Positions 1 to 10,915 of a stretch of 64,000 bases of DNA are shown piece after piece. This stretch comes from Stramonita haemastoma (lineage: Eukaryota; Mollusca; Gastropoda; Neogastropoda; Muricidae), in assembly GCA_030674155.1 (NCBI GenBank), contig CM060320.1, positions 24,104,325-24,168,324 on the forward strand. Reading direction: 5' to 3'. Both the position numbers and the translations under genes were made by a program. The notes under the pieces are model-generated. The model saw only the letters and a list, made by a program, of their open reading frames with translations. It was not told the DNA's origin and did not search any database. Numbering within the stretch: position 1 is the first letter of the stretch; every line of letters begins with the position of its first letter.

Positions 1-708
1 AAAACCCCCCCCCAAAAAAAAAAAAAAAAGGGGGGCCCCTTTTCCCCCAATTTTGGGGTTTTTTTTTTCCCCCCTTTTTTTTTTTTTTTTTCCCCCCCCC
101 AAAAAAACCCCCCCCCCCCCCAAAAAAAAAATTTTTAAAAAAAACCCTTTTTTTTTTTTTTTTTTTCCCCCAAAACCCAAAAAATTTGGCCCCCCCCTTT
201 TTTCCCAAAAATTTTGGGGGGGTTTTTAAAATTAACCCCCAAGGGGGGGTTTTTGGGGGGGGGGGAAAAAAAAAAAAAAATTCCCCAAAAAAAAAAATTT
301 TTTTTTTTTTTTTAAAAATTTTTTTTTTTTTTTAAAAAAAAAAAAAAACCCCAAAAAAAACCCAAAAAAGAAAAATTTAAACCTTTTTACCAAAAAAAGG
401 GGCCCGCAAAATTTTTTTTTGGGGGGAAAATGTTTTTTTTTAAAAAAAATTTTTTTAAAATTTTAAAAAAATTTAAAATTTTCCCCCCCCTTTTTTTTCC
501 CCCCCCCAAAATTTTCCCTTTTTTTTTTTAAAATTTTGGAAAAAAAAAAAAAAAAAAAAAATTTTTTTTTAAATTTTGGGAAAAAAATTTTTTTTAAAAG
601 GGGGGTTTTAAAAAACCCCCCCTTTTTTTTTGGGTTTTTTTTCTTTTTTTTTTCCCCCCCCCCCCCCCCCCCCCCCCCCCCTTTCCCCCCCCCCCCCCCC
701 CCCCTTTT

Positions 709-742
<34 letters not shown>

Positions 743-1826
743 CCCCCCCAACAAACCCCCCCCTTTTTTAAAAAATTTTAAATTTTTTTAAATTTTAAAA
801 AAAAATTTCCCCTTTTTTTTTCCAAAAAGGGGGGGCCCCCTTAAACAAATTTTTTGGGGTTTTTTTTTCCTTAAAAAGGGGGGGGTTCCAAATTTTTCCC
901 CCAAAAACCCTTAAAATTTTTTTTTTTTTTTTTAAGGGGTTTTTTTTGGAAAAGGGGAAAAAATTGGGGAAAAAAGGGGTTTTTAAAAAAAAAAGGGGGG
1001 GGGGGAAAAAATTTTTTTTAAAAAACCCTTTTTTTTTTTTAAAAACCCCAAAAAAAAAAAAGGGAAAAATTTTTGGGGGGTTTTTTTTGGTTTTTGGGGG
1101 GGGGGTTTTTCGTTTTTTTTAAAAATTTTTGGGGTTTTTTTTGCCCCTTTTTTTTTTGGGTTTTTTTTTTTTTTTTAAAAGAATTCGGGCCCTTTTTTTT
1201 TGGGGGGGGGTTTTTTTTCAAAAATTTAATTTTTTTGGGGTTTTGGGGGGGGTTTTTTTTTTTAACCGGGGGGTTTTTTTGTTTAAAAAAGGGGGGTTTT
1301 TTGGGGCCCCGGAAAAAAGCCTTGGGGGGGAAAAAGGGGGTTTTTTTTTTTTTTTTTTCCAAAAAAAAATTTTTTTTTATTTTTCCCCCCCCTTTTATTT
1401 GTTTTAAAATTTTTTTCCCCTTTTTTTTTTTTTCAAAACCGGGGGGGTTTTTTTTTTTTTTTTTCCCCCTTTTTTTTTGGGGGGTTTTTCTTTTTTTTTT
1501 TCCCCCCTTTAAAAATTTTTTAAATTTTTAAAAAGGGCCCCGGGGGCCCCCCCCAAAAGGTAAAGGTTTTTTGGGGGGGGAATTTTGCCCGGGGGGGAAC
1601 GGTTTTTAAAAAAAAAAAAAAAAAAAAAAAAAGGGGTTTTTTTTTCGGTTTTCCTTTTAAAAAAAAAAAATTAAAAAATTTAAAAAAACTTTTTTGGGGG
1701 GGTTTTTTTTTTTTCCTTTTTTTTAAAAAAAAAAAAAAAGGGGGGGAAAAATTTTTTGGGGGGGGGGCCCGGGGGGGGGGGCCCCCCCCCCTTTTCCCCA
1801 ATTTTTTCCCCCCCCCCCCCGGGGAC
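1..1826. other. Homopolymer-stretched low-quality sequence (probable contig-end artefact)
   Basis: Almost every base sits in a run of three to twenty identical bases, and isolated single bases are rare. This stops abruptly near 1826, where ordinary sequence (a SINE fragment) begins. Nothing biological that I know has this texture over 1.8 kb; an unpolished long-read end with expanded homopolymers explains it. Long Phe/Lys/Pro/Gly reading frames here are meaningless. I support no gene in it. Confidence 0.85.
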
Positions 1827-1828
1827 AA

Positions 1829-1945
1829 AACTTAGGATAATGGAATGAGCACTTGTGTAGTTTTTTTGTTTACATCTAGCCCCCATGTGTATGCTTATGT
1901 TTAAATGGAAATGTTGTTATCTGCTCCCATCAGAACAAATAGCCT
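1829..1945 (-). mobile_element. SINE family A fragment, 3' part
   Basis: Diverged copy of the tail half of the most abundant SINE in the window: the blocks equivalent to 'ggataatggaat', 'gcac..tgtg', 'acatc.agccccc' and 'gtatgc' occur in the same order as in better copies at 4433-4779 and 43231-43438. Its left end merges into the artefactual sequence. Confidence 0.6.
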
Positions 1946-1989
1946 TACGGTTTTAATATGTGTGCAAGGTGTTTGATGTTTATTTATTA

Positions 1990-2123
1990 TGTATTTATTC
2001 TTTTATATCCAGGATAATGGAATAAGCACTCATGTGCTTTATTACATCCAGTCCCCGTATGTATGCAGTTTTGTAAATATCATCTGTTCCCACAGGCACA
2101 CAATGGCCTACTCTTACGAAAAG
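1990..2123 (-). mobile_element. SINE family A, 3' half of a copy split by an insertion
   Basis: Minus-strand SINE tail and body, matching other copies up to the 'tacgaaaag' block. The remaining head half resumes at 2476, so this copy was interrupted by the plus-strand copy at 2124-2475. Confidence 0.8.
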
Positions 2124-2475
2124 GGGGGCGGATAGCCTAGTGGTCAGAACATTGCGCTGGCAATTTGAAGACCCGGGTTCGAGTCCGGTCGAGGAAATTT
2201 TCTTCCTGGAGTTAACATCAGTGCTGACTCCACTCTCCCCAAAAGTCCTTCGGATGAGACTTTAAACCGAGGCCCCGTGTGCGAACGCACGCAGAACAAC
2301 TTGCGCACATGTTAAATCCTGTTCCGTTTTCGTAAGAGTAGGCCATCGTGTGCCGGTGGAACAGATGACAATATTTACAAAACTGCATACACACGGGACC
2401 GATGAAAAAAAGCACATGATTGCTTATTCTGTTATCCTCGATATAAAAGAATAAAATAAATAAATAAAATAAAAA
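2124..2475 (+). mobile_element. tRNA-derived SINE family A, near full-length
   Basis: Reference copy of the family. The 5' head is tRNA-like: an A-box-like stretch 'tagcctagtggtcagaac' and a B box 'ggttcgagtcc' that fits the Pol III consensus GGTTCRANNCC. A body of about 240 bp follows, ending in 'gatataaaagaataaa' and an AAATA-type tail. It sits inside another copy of the same family in opposite orientation. Confidence 0.85.
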
Positions 2476-2681
2476 AGGGAACAGGATTTAACGTGTGCGC
2501 AAGATGCTCTGAGTGCGTTCGCATACGGGGCCTCCGTTTATAGTCTCATCCGAAGGACTTTTGTGGAGAGTGGAGTCAGCACTGATGTTAACTCCAGGGG
2601 AAAAATCCCTCGAACGGGAATCGAACCGGGGTCGTCAAATTGCAGGCGCAATGTTCTGACCACAATGCTATCCTGTCCCCT
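2476..2681 (-). mobile_element. SINE family A, 5' half of the split copy
   Basis: Continues the copy at 1990-2123: it starts at the block that follows 'cgaaaag' and runs to the tRNA-like head (reverse complement of the A and B boxes at about 2620-2680, ending 'ctatcctgtcccc'). Confidence 0.8.
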
Positions 2682-3072
2682 TTATTAGAGAGCAACCGTT
2701 AAAATCGACGGAGAAAAATCTGTTGTGACTTGAGATATAACTTGATTTGGAACATAGTTGAATAGCTTTACCACCAAACAATTTCAAGAATTTATAACAT
2801 TAGTAAACCTTTACAACGGCCATTTCTTATTTTGTCCTTTTTTCTTTGTACGGAAGAATCCGAACCCAGATTTTTTTTTCTTTTTTTTTAATGTACCCGG
2901 CAAAAGGACTGAGAGCTTGGTGACAGTAGTATACTCAACAGAGTTGTTTTAAATGTACTCACTTTGATGTATCTATAGCTAGAATTTTATTGAGATTTTA
3001 CATTCAGTTTGCCAATCTTTTATCCTGAAGAAGGCTTTTATTAGAAGAAGGCTTTGAATAAAAAGAAATATC

Positions 3073-3165
3073 TCCAAAGTTGGAATGTGGCTACCATAAT
3101 GGTAGAAAAAAATGCAATAATGTAACCATTGGTGATCCTCAAAGCTCTAGCCAAGGAATGAGAAA
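3073..3165 (+). repeat. Dispersed repeat family C
   Basis: Short interspersed sequence beginning 'gttggaatgtggctacc' and ending near 'ctctagccaaggaatgag'. Recognisable relatives lie at 3668-3770, 22740-22845, 38025-38125 and 41185-41250. I see no coding potential and cannot assign it to a class. Confidence 0.65.
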
Positions 3166-3294
3166 AAAAGGTTTATCAGAATGAAAAATGCTTTGAGCAA
3201 CAAACAAAAAAAAAAAGAATATTCCTTCGGTCAAAAACTTTAAGTATTTTTGTTCTTACAACACAACAAATTGCAATACAGATAAAATTCAAAT

Positions 3295-3297
<3 letters not shown>

Positions 3298-3359
<62 letters not shown>
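3298..3359. repeat. (AC)n microsatellite
   Basis: About 30 uninterrupted AC dinucleotides, followed by short CCA and CGCA runs. Confidence 0.97.
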
Positions 3360-3667
3360 ACCACCACGCACGCACGCACCACGACAACGCCTACATGTCA
3401 TCTATGAAACGTTGCTTCTTCTTCTTCTCCCTTTAACTGAAACCCTCTAATCGATGGAGTATCCCAACTGAATGTTATTTACCAAATTCCATCATCTTTG
3501 TTGGTTGGTGGCAAAGCTTGGGTCTCAGAAATAGTTTAGGTGTCCATTCTGGATGTTGTTCATCCACTTGTTTTCTGTTACGTCTATTTCTTTCCCCTGA
3601 TATTTTATGTGTATATATATTATTATTATTCTTTATTATTATTTTATTGTTTTGTTGTTTGTTTGTT

Positions 3668-3770
3668 TTTCCTAGGCTAGAGCTCTGTGGTTCACCAATG
3701 GTGAGATTTTGCGTATGCAACTTTTTTTTTTTTAACCCACCTTTCAGGTAGCCATTATCCAACTTCACGG
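3668..3770 (-). repeat. Dispersed repeat family C, inverted copy
   Basis: Reverse-complement relative of 3073-3165, sharing the 'ctagagctctgtggttcacc' block and the 'tagccattatccaactt' end. A T12 run interrupts it. Confidence 0.6.
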
Positions 3771-3809
3771 ATGGTGTCTAGATATGATACCTGTATGTAG
3801 TTTTTTCAA

Positions 3810-3872
3810 AATGTTTTCTTCTGTTCTTACAGCACAAAATGGCCTCTTTTCCAAAAGCGGAACAGGTTTTTA

Positions 3873-3942
<70 letters not shown>

Positions 3943-4100
3943 TGGTGGTGCTAAGACGTTCTGTGTGCACACACAAACTCAGATAGTCCATGTAGGACTT
4001 TTGGTGGAGTGGAGTCAGTAGCTTATGTTAACAAGTGAAGGTAAAATCCCCTAAAATGGACATCTCTGTGATTTTCGATCCCAAGCTGTAACCACCACCA
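3810..4100 (-). mobile_element. SINE family A, diverged copy with internal GT expansion
   Basis: Retains the 'cacaaaatggcctctt', 'aaaagcggaacagg', 'ggacttttggtggagtggag' and 'gttaac' blocks in SINE order. The usual 'cgtgtgcgcaag' segment is replaced by about 34 GT units (3875-3942). Confidence 0.7.
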
Positions 4101-4432
4101 CCCCCCCCCACCCCATCCCGTGCAATGGAGCAAGAAACTTTAGAATTAGTAGCCACAAAAAGGCAACAGTGCTCTTTATCAGGGGAGAGAATTCAAAAAA
4201 CGTCACACAGCATTGGTGTCAATTGTAATGGGGAATAATACAAGAATGCTGTGAATGTTTTCTATCCCGTTTGTGTCCTTTTTTTTCTTTCTCATATTCA
4301 TTGTTGATGATAGTAGCAGATCTTACCAGTGTGCACACGATGTTCTTTTGTTTCTCAAACATTATACAACAGATTCAAAGCAATTGATTGGGATGATCAG
4401 CTATTGGAGATTGAACTACCGAATTTATTTTT

Positions 4433-4779
4433 ATTTATTCTTTTATATCAAGGATAATGGAATAAGCACTCATGTGCTTTTTTTTTTTTTTTACATCCAG
4501 CCCCCGTGTGTATGCAGTTTATGTAAATCTTGTCATCTGTTCCCACAGGCACACAATGGCCTACTCTTACAAAAAGCGGAACAGGATTTAACGTGTCTGC
4601 AAGATGAACATCGTGCATTCGCACACAGGGCCTCTGTTTATAGTCTCATCAAAGGACTTTTGGAAGAGTGGAGTCAGCACTGATGTAACTCCAGGGGAAA
4701 AATCCCTTCGAATGGGAATCGAACCCTGGTCCTCAAATTGGGAGTGCAATGTTCTGACCACTAGGCTACCCTGTCCCCC
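4433..4779 (-). mobile_element. SINE family A, near full-length
   Basis: Runs from the A/T-rich tail at 4433-4450 through the body to the tRNA-like head at 4700-4779 (B box as 'gggaatcgaaccc' on the plus strand; 'gaccactaggctaccctg' is the A-box side). Confidence 0.85.
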
Positions 4780-4887
4780 TTTGTGAAAAGTAAGTGAAAA
4801 CTATGCCACAGCTGCTAACTGCCATTAGTTTCCTTGACTTGTGTGATTATCATACAAATGATACTGGAAGCATGAAATATGTCTTTA

Positions 4888-5052
4888 TGAAGAACACAAA
4901 GATCTTGTGCACATGTTAAAACCTTGTTCTGGTTTTTAGATGAGTAGGCCATTGTGTGCTGGTGGGAATGGACCACAACATTTACAAAACTGCAAGCACA
5001 GGGAAGTACACAAAAGAACACACAGTGCTTGTTCCATTGTTCAAGGGCGATA
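4888..5052 (+). mobile_element. SINE family A, 3' fragment
   Basis: Shows the 'cttgtgcacatgttaaa', 'gtaggccattgtgtgc' and 'acaaaactgca' blocks in plus orientation and ends abruptly before a second, abnormal copy. Confidence 0.65.
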
Positions 5053-5054
5053 GC

Positions 5055-5345
5055 AGGGGTCAAACATTGCGCTGGCAATTGAGACCGTCGAATCGACGAG
5101 GAAATTTCTTCTGAATTACATCAGTGCTGACTCCACTCTCCAAAAGTCTTCGATGAACTTAACGGCCGTGCGACACGCAGAACATCTGCGCAACGTTAAA
5201 TCGTCGCTTGTAAGATAGGCCATCGTGTGCCGGTGGAACAGATGACAATATTTACAAACTGCATACACACGGGATGATGAAAAAGCACATGATTGCTTAT
5301 TCTGTTACTCGATAAAAAGAATAAATAATAATAAATAATAAATAA
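5055..5345 (+). mobile_element. SINE family A copy with systematic base deletions
   Basis: Compared with 2150-2475 this copy follows the same order from head to tail but lacks dozens of single bases, mainly second members of doubled letters. The B-box region and several C and G runs are collapsed. It ends in AATA repeats. This is either a poorly called consensus or an unusual decayed copy; the former is more likely given the adjacent artefact at 1-1826. Confidence 0.7.
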
Positions 5346-5364
5346 ATCTGAAATGAAAGATAGG

Positions 5365-5435
5365 TGATGATGATGATGATGATGATGATAGATGATGATG
5401 ATATGATAAATGATAATAATGATAATGACAACATA
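5365..5435. repeat. GATGAT / GATAAT low-complexity tract
   Basis: Imperfect trinucleotide GAT/GATA repeats. Confidence 0.85.
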
Positions 5436-5519
5436 CTAATAACACAAAACGCATAACTGAGCTACATGTATAATGCAATCAAACTGAGAGGTTTAGGAGT
5501 AACAACTCTGGCACATATC

Positions 5520-5800
5520 AGTAGGAGTGAAGGAGGATGAGGAAATCAGGAAGAAGAGGAACAGGAAGATGAGGCAAAGGAGGAAAGAGACAATGAAAAA
5601 GAGGAAGATGGAGAATAAAAATGATGAAGTAAAAGAAGAAAATGAAGAAGTAAGGAAGAAGAAGACGATGAAGAAGAAGTAAAGGAAGCAGAAGATGATG
5701 AAGAAGAAGAAAAACTGCGAAAGAAGAGAATTGCAAAGAAGAATTGTGAGAGAAAGAGGAAAATAAAATAGACAAGTAAAAAGAAGAAGAAAAGAAATAG
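5520..5800. repeat. Purine-rich (GAA/GGA) low-complexity tract
   Basis: Almost only A and G on the plus strand, with AAGAAG and GATGAA motifs. It produces long Glu/Lys or Ser/Leu/Phe reading frames that I do not regard as genes. Confidence 0.8.
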
Positions 5801-5908
5801 ACAAAGTGGAATAGTTAATAATTGTGAGTTATTACCTGAAAAAATAAAATTAAAGCTTTCCCACATAAAGTCATCCACACACACAATTTTCAATAAACAA
5901 GCCGTGAA

Positions 5909-5911
<3 letters not shown>

Positions 5912-5963
<52 letters not shown>

Positions 5964-5980
5964 TCACACACACACACACC
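5912..5980. repeat. (CA)n microsatellite
   Basis: Roughly 30 CA units with two CTCA interruptions. On the minus strand it is a GT-rich run 32 bases past the AATAAA at 6012-6017. Confidence 0.95.
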
Positions 5981-6011
5981 ACAAAATGGCACTTTCAATA
6001 AAAACATGTTC

Positions 6012-6017
6012 TTTATT
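6012..6017 (-). promoter_or_regulatory. Candidate poly(A) signal AATAAA with GU-rich downstream element
   Basis: AATAAA on the minus strand is followed within 35-100 bases by a long GT run (5980-5912), the usual arrangement of a cleavage and polyadenylation site. It could end a very long 3'UTR of the PLCB4-like gene or belong to nothing; other AATAAA hexamers occur on this strand, for example near 21335 and 21612. Confidence 0.2.
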
Positions 6018-6290
6018 TACTCAAATACCATCCATTAACAACTCTTCCTGGTAAACACAGCTACATGTAATTATGACATTTCTATCTGGTGAGATAAAAA
6101 TAATAATAAACAAACAACTGAATACATGGGGTAAAAAATACTGTGCAACCAATATAATGAATAAACGGGTAAAAACAAATCCCATCAGTATTAAACAGAG
6201 CTAAAAATGGGACAGATCAACTGAACAGGAAAAAAAATGGGACATATCAAATGCCACTATTTGGGACTAAGATCCCTCAATAACATACCT

Positions 6291-6294
<4 letters not shown>

Positions 6295-6377
<83 letters not shown>
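6295..6377. repeat. (TG)n microsatellite
   Basis: About 40 uninterrupted TG units. Confidence 0.97.
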
Positions 6378-6379
<2 letters not shown>

Positions 6380-7892
6380 TTGTAAATGTGATACAAATAC
6401 ACTTGGATCACAATGTCAGAATATATCTTAAATGCATTTTAAAAACACTAACTCAAATAAAAAATCCAAGCCAACAAATTATCAAACAAACAAAAATAAA
6501 CAAGTTGTAAAATCTAAAGCTGCACACCAGCATTATGCAAAAAACTGAAGTGAAATGCAAACCAGGTCAAGGGAATATACGCTAATTCAACAAAGAAAAC
6601 CAAAATAGTGCATAATACATATAGATATATATATTACAGTAGGAAATCTGTCAAAGAGTATTTTATCCCCCCCATTCACATGCATAAAAACAGAAACTGG
6701 ATGACAATGACACATATGGACATGGTTACACACCTTCCTTGCTAATGTTATAAAAAGAGACAAGCGTTTCCCATTTTCCCAAATAAGCACCTGCCTGGAA
6801 AGTGTACCTAACAATCCTTCATCACAAGTCGTCAGAACAAAGGGGTCACTTTCTGCTCTAAAATGATGTCACGGTAACAGCCGCTCTTTGTTAAAACAGT
6901 AATCCCTTTGCAGCAAAATCCTCATTCTTAAGCCTTTCCTTGCAAGAAAAAATGTCTTAATTGCATTTTCTGCAATTTCATGATGAACCAAATAAACAAA
7001 CGAGCCTTGAGATACATTTTCAATCTCCAGGTCTTTTCTGTTGTGCTTGTGCTAAAGGATAAGCATTATGTTTGTATGATTACTGTTAGTATTTTTCTGC
7101 AACCTGACTATTTTTTCAGTGTTTGATGAAGAATTTACGTAACATCAGCTTAAAGTTACATTGTTTACTATATAACATGAAAGGTGGCTCTTACAGGAAA
7201 CTAACCAAAAAACCTCCCCAAAGCAATTAGCACATATATAACATAGTTTTTTTTTTTAATCTGTAAAAAAAAAGTATGGATCACTTAAAAATACAGACCT
7301 TTCCTTCCTTTTCCTTTTGAAGCAAACATGAATTAAACAGCCTATTCCTATCCTCATCTCCTTACATCATTACTCCCCTAAAGCTAAGCACGGCCCACGC
7401 ACAACACTGCACACAACACAAACACGACAACATCATAACACACCAAAAACACATCACTACCAAAACAAAATATCAAACACACACACACACACTGATATAC
7501 ATAAAGGAGAAAGAGAAACTTATAAAAAAAAAACCCAACCAAACCTACATCAGGTTAGCAGCAGAAATCAGTTCAATGACCATAAAAATCACATACACAG
7601 AAAGGTCTTGATCTTTGTCCAATTTTCTACGTACTTGATAATACCATCTTCACTTTTTTAAAATCATTCTTTTTTCATGATATTCTGTAGATTCCAAGAC
7701 CCTTTGAATAATTTTTTTAACAGATGAAATGCAATTTTCAGTCTATACCATTCCTTAAAAAAATGCACACACACAAAATGCCCATTAAATCATGCCCATT
7801 AGGAAAAATCATAAATTTTCACAATAACATCCCATTATTCAAATGCCAGAAAAAAAAGATCTGTAAAAGTGTCCTACTCTTTCTTTTTTCTT

Positions 7893-7902
<10 letters not shown>

Positions 7903-7923
<21 letters not shown>

Positions 7924-7925
7924 GG
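7903..7925. repeat. Poly(G) tract of 23 after a poly(T) tract
   Basis: T12 is followed directly by 23 G. Length may be unreliable, given homopolymer problems elsewhere. Confidence 0.8.
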
Positions 7926-10225
7926 CTCTAAACCAGGTCTGCAACCTAAATACTGACCAAATGGTACCATATTTTCATTTGGTAAAAAAAAAAATTGTTC
8001 TCAGTCAGAACAGATGAATAAATTAATTCATAACACAACTAAATAAACTATTAACAAGAGTAATCTTAAAGTATGGATGACTCTTGAAACCTACAGATAA
8101 ATAAGGAGGTATTATCATATCTTCCTAACCATTTATGCATATAAATTACTCGTATGAATAATATGGAAGCCAAAAAATATACAATAACACAGAACAAACA
8201 ATAACAAAGAAACAAAACAATAATACCAACGCACCAATAAAAACAATGTTAAAATCACCAAAGAGCAGACACAGTCAGAGAACACTGGACGCTCAACAGC
8301 AACTGATTTGTTTTCTGAAGCTGCTTACCTTTAACAACTTGTGAGGAAATAAGCATAAAGGTGCTATGCATATAAATATCTACAATAAAATTTTAAAAAA
8401 ACAAAATACAGATTTATTTTATTCTTACTGTTTAATTCATTTACACAGAAGAAGTTTTAAGTGATACACTGTAACTCATGACAACATGTACCTTGTTCAG
8501 ACGACATTTTGTTTTTTCACAGAACAATATATTTTTGTTAATGGACTTTGTTCCTTTGTAATATCATGCGTTTACATGTCTTTCTCTCAAGCATGAATAC
8601 ACACAGAGTACACGTTTTACTTCACAAGTTTAAAAAAAAAAAAAAAGTAACAGGAAATGTAGCAAGATTAATATCCCTGCAAGTAAAACCTCATTTATAA
8701 ACACCCCTCACAAGAGACACCCTACTTCACACAGCCCAAAGAAACTGCTACCAAAATAAACCACTGTGCTTGCTCCGATCACTGACCCCGAAATCAAACA
8801 AAAATCCAATTATGTCAACAAGTTGTCACACGACTATACCACCTCGATCTGAAAGCCACAATGTCACCAGTAATAGAGTACATACAACCTGTATGAAGTG
8901 TATACAACCACATGTACAGAAAGGACCAAGCTTTTAGAAGATCAACAACATTGTACAATCCATCGTAGTTCCATAAAAAGGCAATCTGACTAGAACCAGA
9001 CTCAAGCGATTGGTACAAGCAATAGAAAAGACTAAAAAAAGCAAAAGACCAGAGATGGTAATCAATACACAAGCAATAAAAACATATTTACAGGACAATA
9101 CATATCACTTCTTTGAGCACTGTGGAAAAGACACACGGAGAAGATAATATAAACACTGCACAATATCAATATCTATGCAAGAAAACACGGCATCAATACA
9201 TTGTGGACAGAAGTTTGTTGTTGTTGTTGTTTTTTGGTAAAAAGGCAGACTGAATATAAAACAAAGGCAAAAGTACCCAGTTAGCTTATCTTTAAACAAT
9301 TTATTTAAATCTCAAAGCACTATTTTATTTCTCTTTATAATCAATATTTTTTTTATCTCGCCTTTTGGCACAGTAGAATGTATCCTAGCTCTGAACAATA
9401 TTTCACACAGAAGTGCATTACCCTAGCAACGTGCACTGAATAGATATACACAGATCTTTTCCTTTCGAAAAACAGATAAGTAAATGTGACAAAATGACTA
9501 CCAATGTTTTCCAAAACCTTTTCCACACCATTTTCCAAAATTTACAATAAAAAGCAAAAAGAATGCTCAGAAGAAGAGCACACCAACAATTGTGAGAGAA
9601 CACACACATACACACACACAATGATGCTCTCCATACACCCCCTCCCCCTTTCTTCATATTCTTCTCAGTGTATGCAGGCTTTCAACTCCTGAGCGAGTCC
9701 CGAATCTAAACACATCTATACACTTGTAACAAATCTACATACATAACCTTGGAGTTACAGCTGTATTTTTTATTTCATCATAAAAGCAGTCATACTCTTA
9801 AGTTTACAAGGCTTCAAAAAAACATTTTACGTGGGATGGGGGAGTGGGGGGTTGAACACATATTGGAGTCGTAAATATGAAAGAAGCTTGAAAAAGAGAG
9901 CATGATAAGAATGGCAGAATCCTAGGCACCTATCTAACAGCAAATTTGCACTGCTCCTAGGATTCCAGAAATGGAACGGGGCTTTATGTTCAGTCTGCCG
10001 TATCAACTACAGGTGTTATCTTTTTAGTATTGCAATATGTCTTTGAAATTCACTGTCCTCTGGCTCTGGTTTTGATGATGACAGCAACAACAAATTGAAA
10101 ACAAAAAAAAACCAACAAAAACACCAACAAACCCTTAACCCTGACAACGAATTTAAAGATAAAAAGTCACCACGCTAAAGTGATCAACCAACACACAGTA
10201 TCATCTTCTCTGTGTGGTTTTCTTA

Positions 10226-10227
<2 letters not shown>

Positions 10228-10288
<61 letters not shown>

Positions 10289-10327
10289 GAGAGAGAGAGA
10301 GAGAGAGGAGAGAGAAGAGAGAGAGAG
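10228..10327. repeat. (GA)n microsatellite
   Basis: About 100 bp of GA repeats with a few G insertions. Confidence 0.97.
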
Positions 10328-10841
10328 TAGTTAGTAGTAAAGCAGTGGACTAAAAATGGAATAAAAAGACAAAACAAAGTAGGAATCAACTCAGTTGATA
10401 GTCTTTGTCAAGTAGCTTGTAAATATTGCACTCAAGCAAGCGTTTGCATGTTGGCATTCTGTATGTGAACAAAGATGAAAACCACTAGAGGAAAAGCACC
10501 ATGGGCAATGCCTGCAGCTCTTGAGAAGAATAACAAAACCGTTTTAAAGCCCGTACAGTTTTTGTGAACAGGCTATATATGCCAAAAATGATAACATACT
10601 TTAAAACTGACACAGCCCATATTAAAACTGGCAACTTCACAAGTATAATCCAGTACCATGAAAGAAATGGGAAAGTAACAAACAGAAATGGGTATAACTA
10701 TAATAATAGTAATAATAATATAAATAATAACAATACAAACAATAGTAAAATAATGATAATTATATTGGAATCTACGTAGGCTGTTTCTTGTAAAAACAAA
10801 TCAAAGCATTTGTATACTCTGTATGTTCTCAGTCTTGAAGT

Positions 10842-10842
<1 letters not shown>

Positions 10843-10913
<71 letters not shown>
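10843..10913. repeat. (AC)n microsatellite
   Basis: About 35 uninterrupted AC units. Confidence 0.97.

Positions 10914-10915
<2 letters not shown>

Noticed and set aside
536..1828. Phe/Lys/Pro/Gly-rich frames
   Set aside because: They lie wholly inside the homopolymer-stretched artefact.
2124..2200. tRNA gene
   Set aside because: A and B boxes are present but no acceptor stem closes, and the same head occurs in several SINE copies. The same reasoning applies to 37950-38022, 60391-60460 and 61982-62053.
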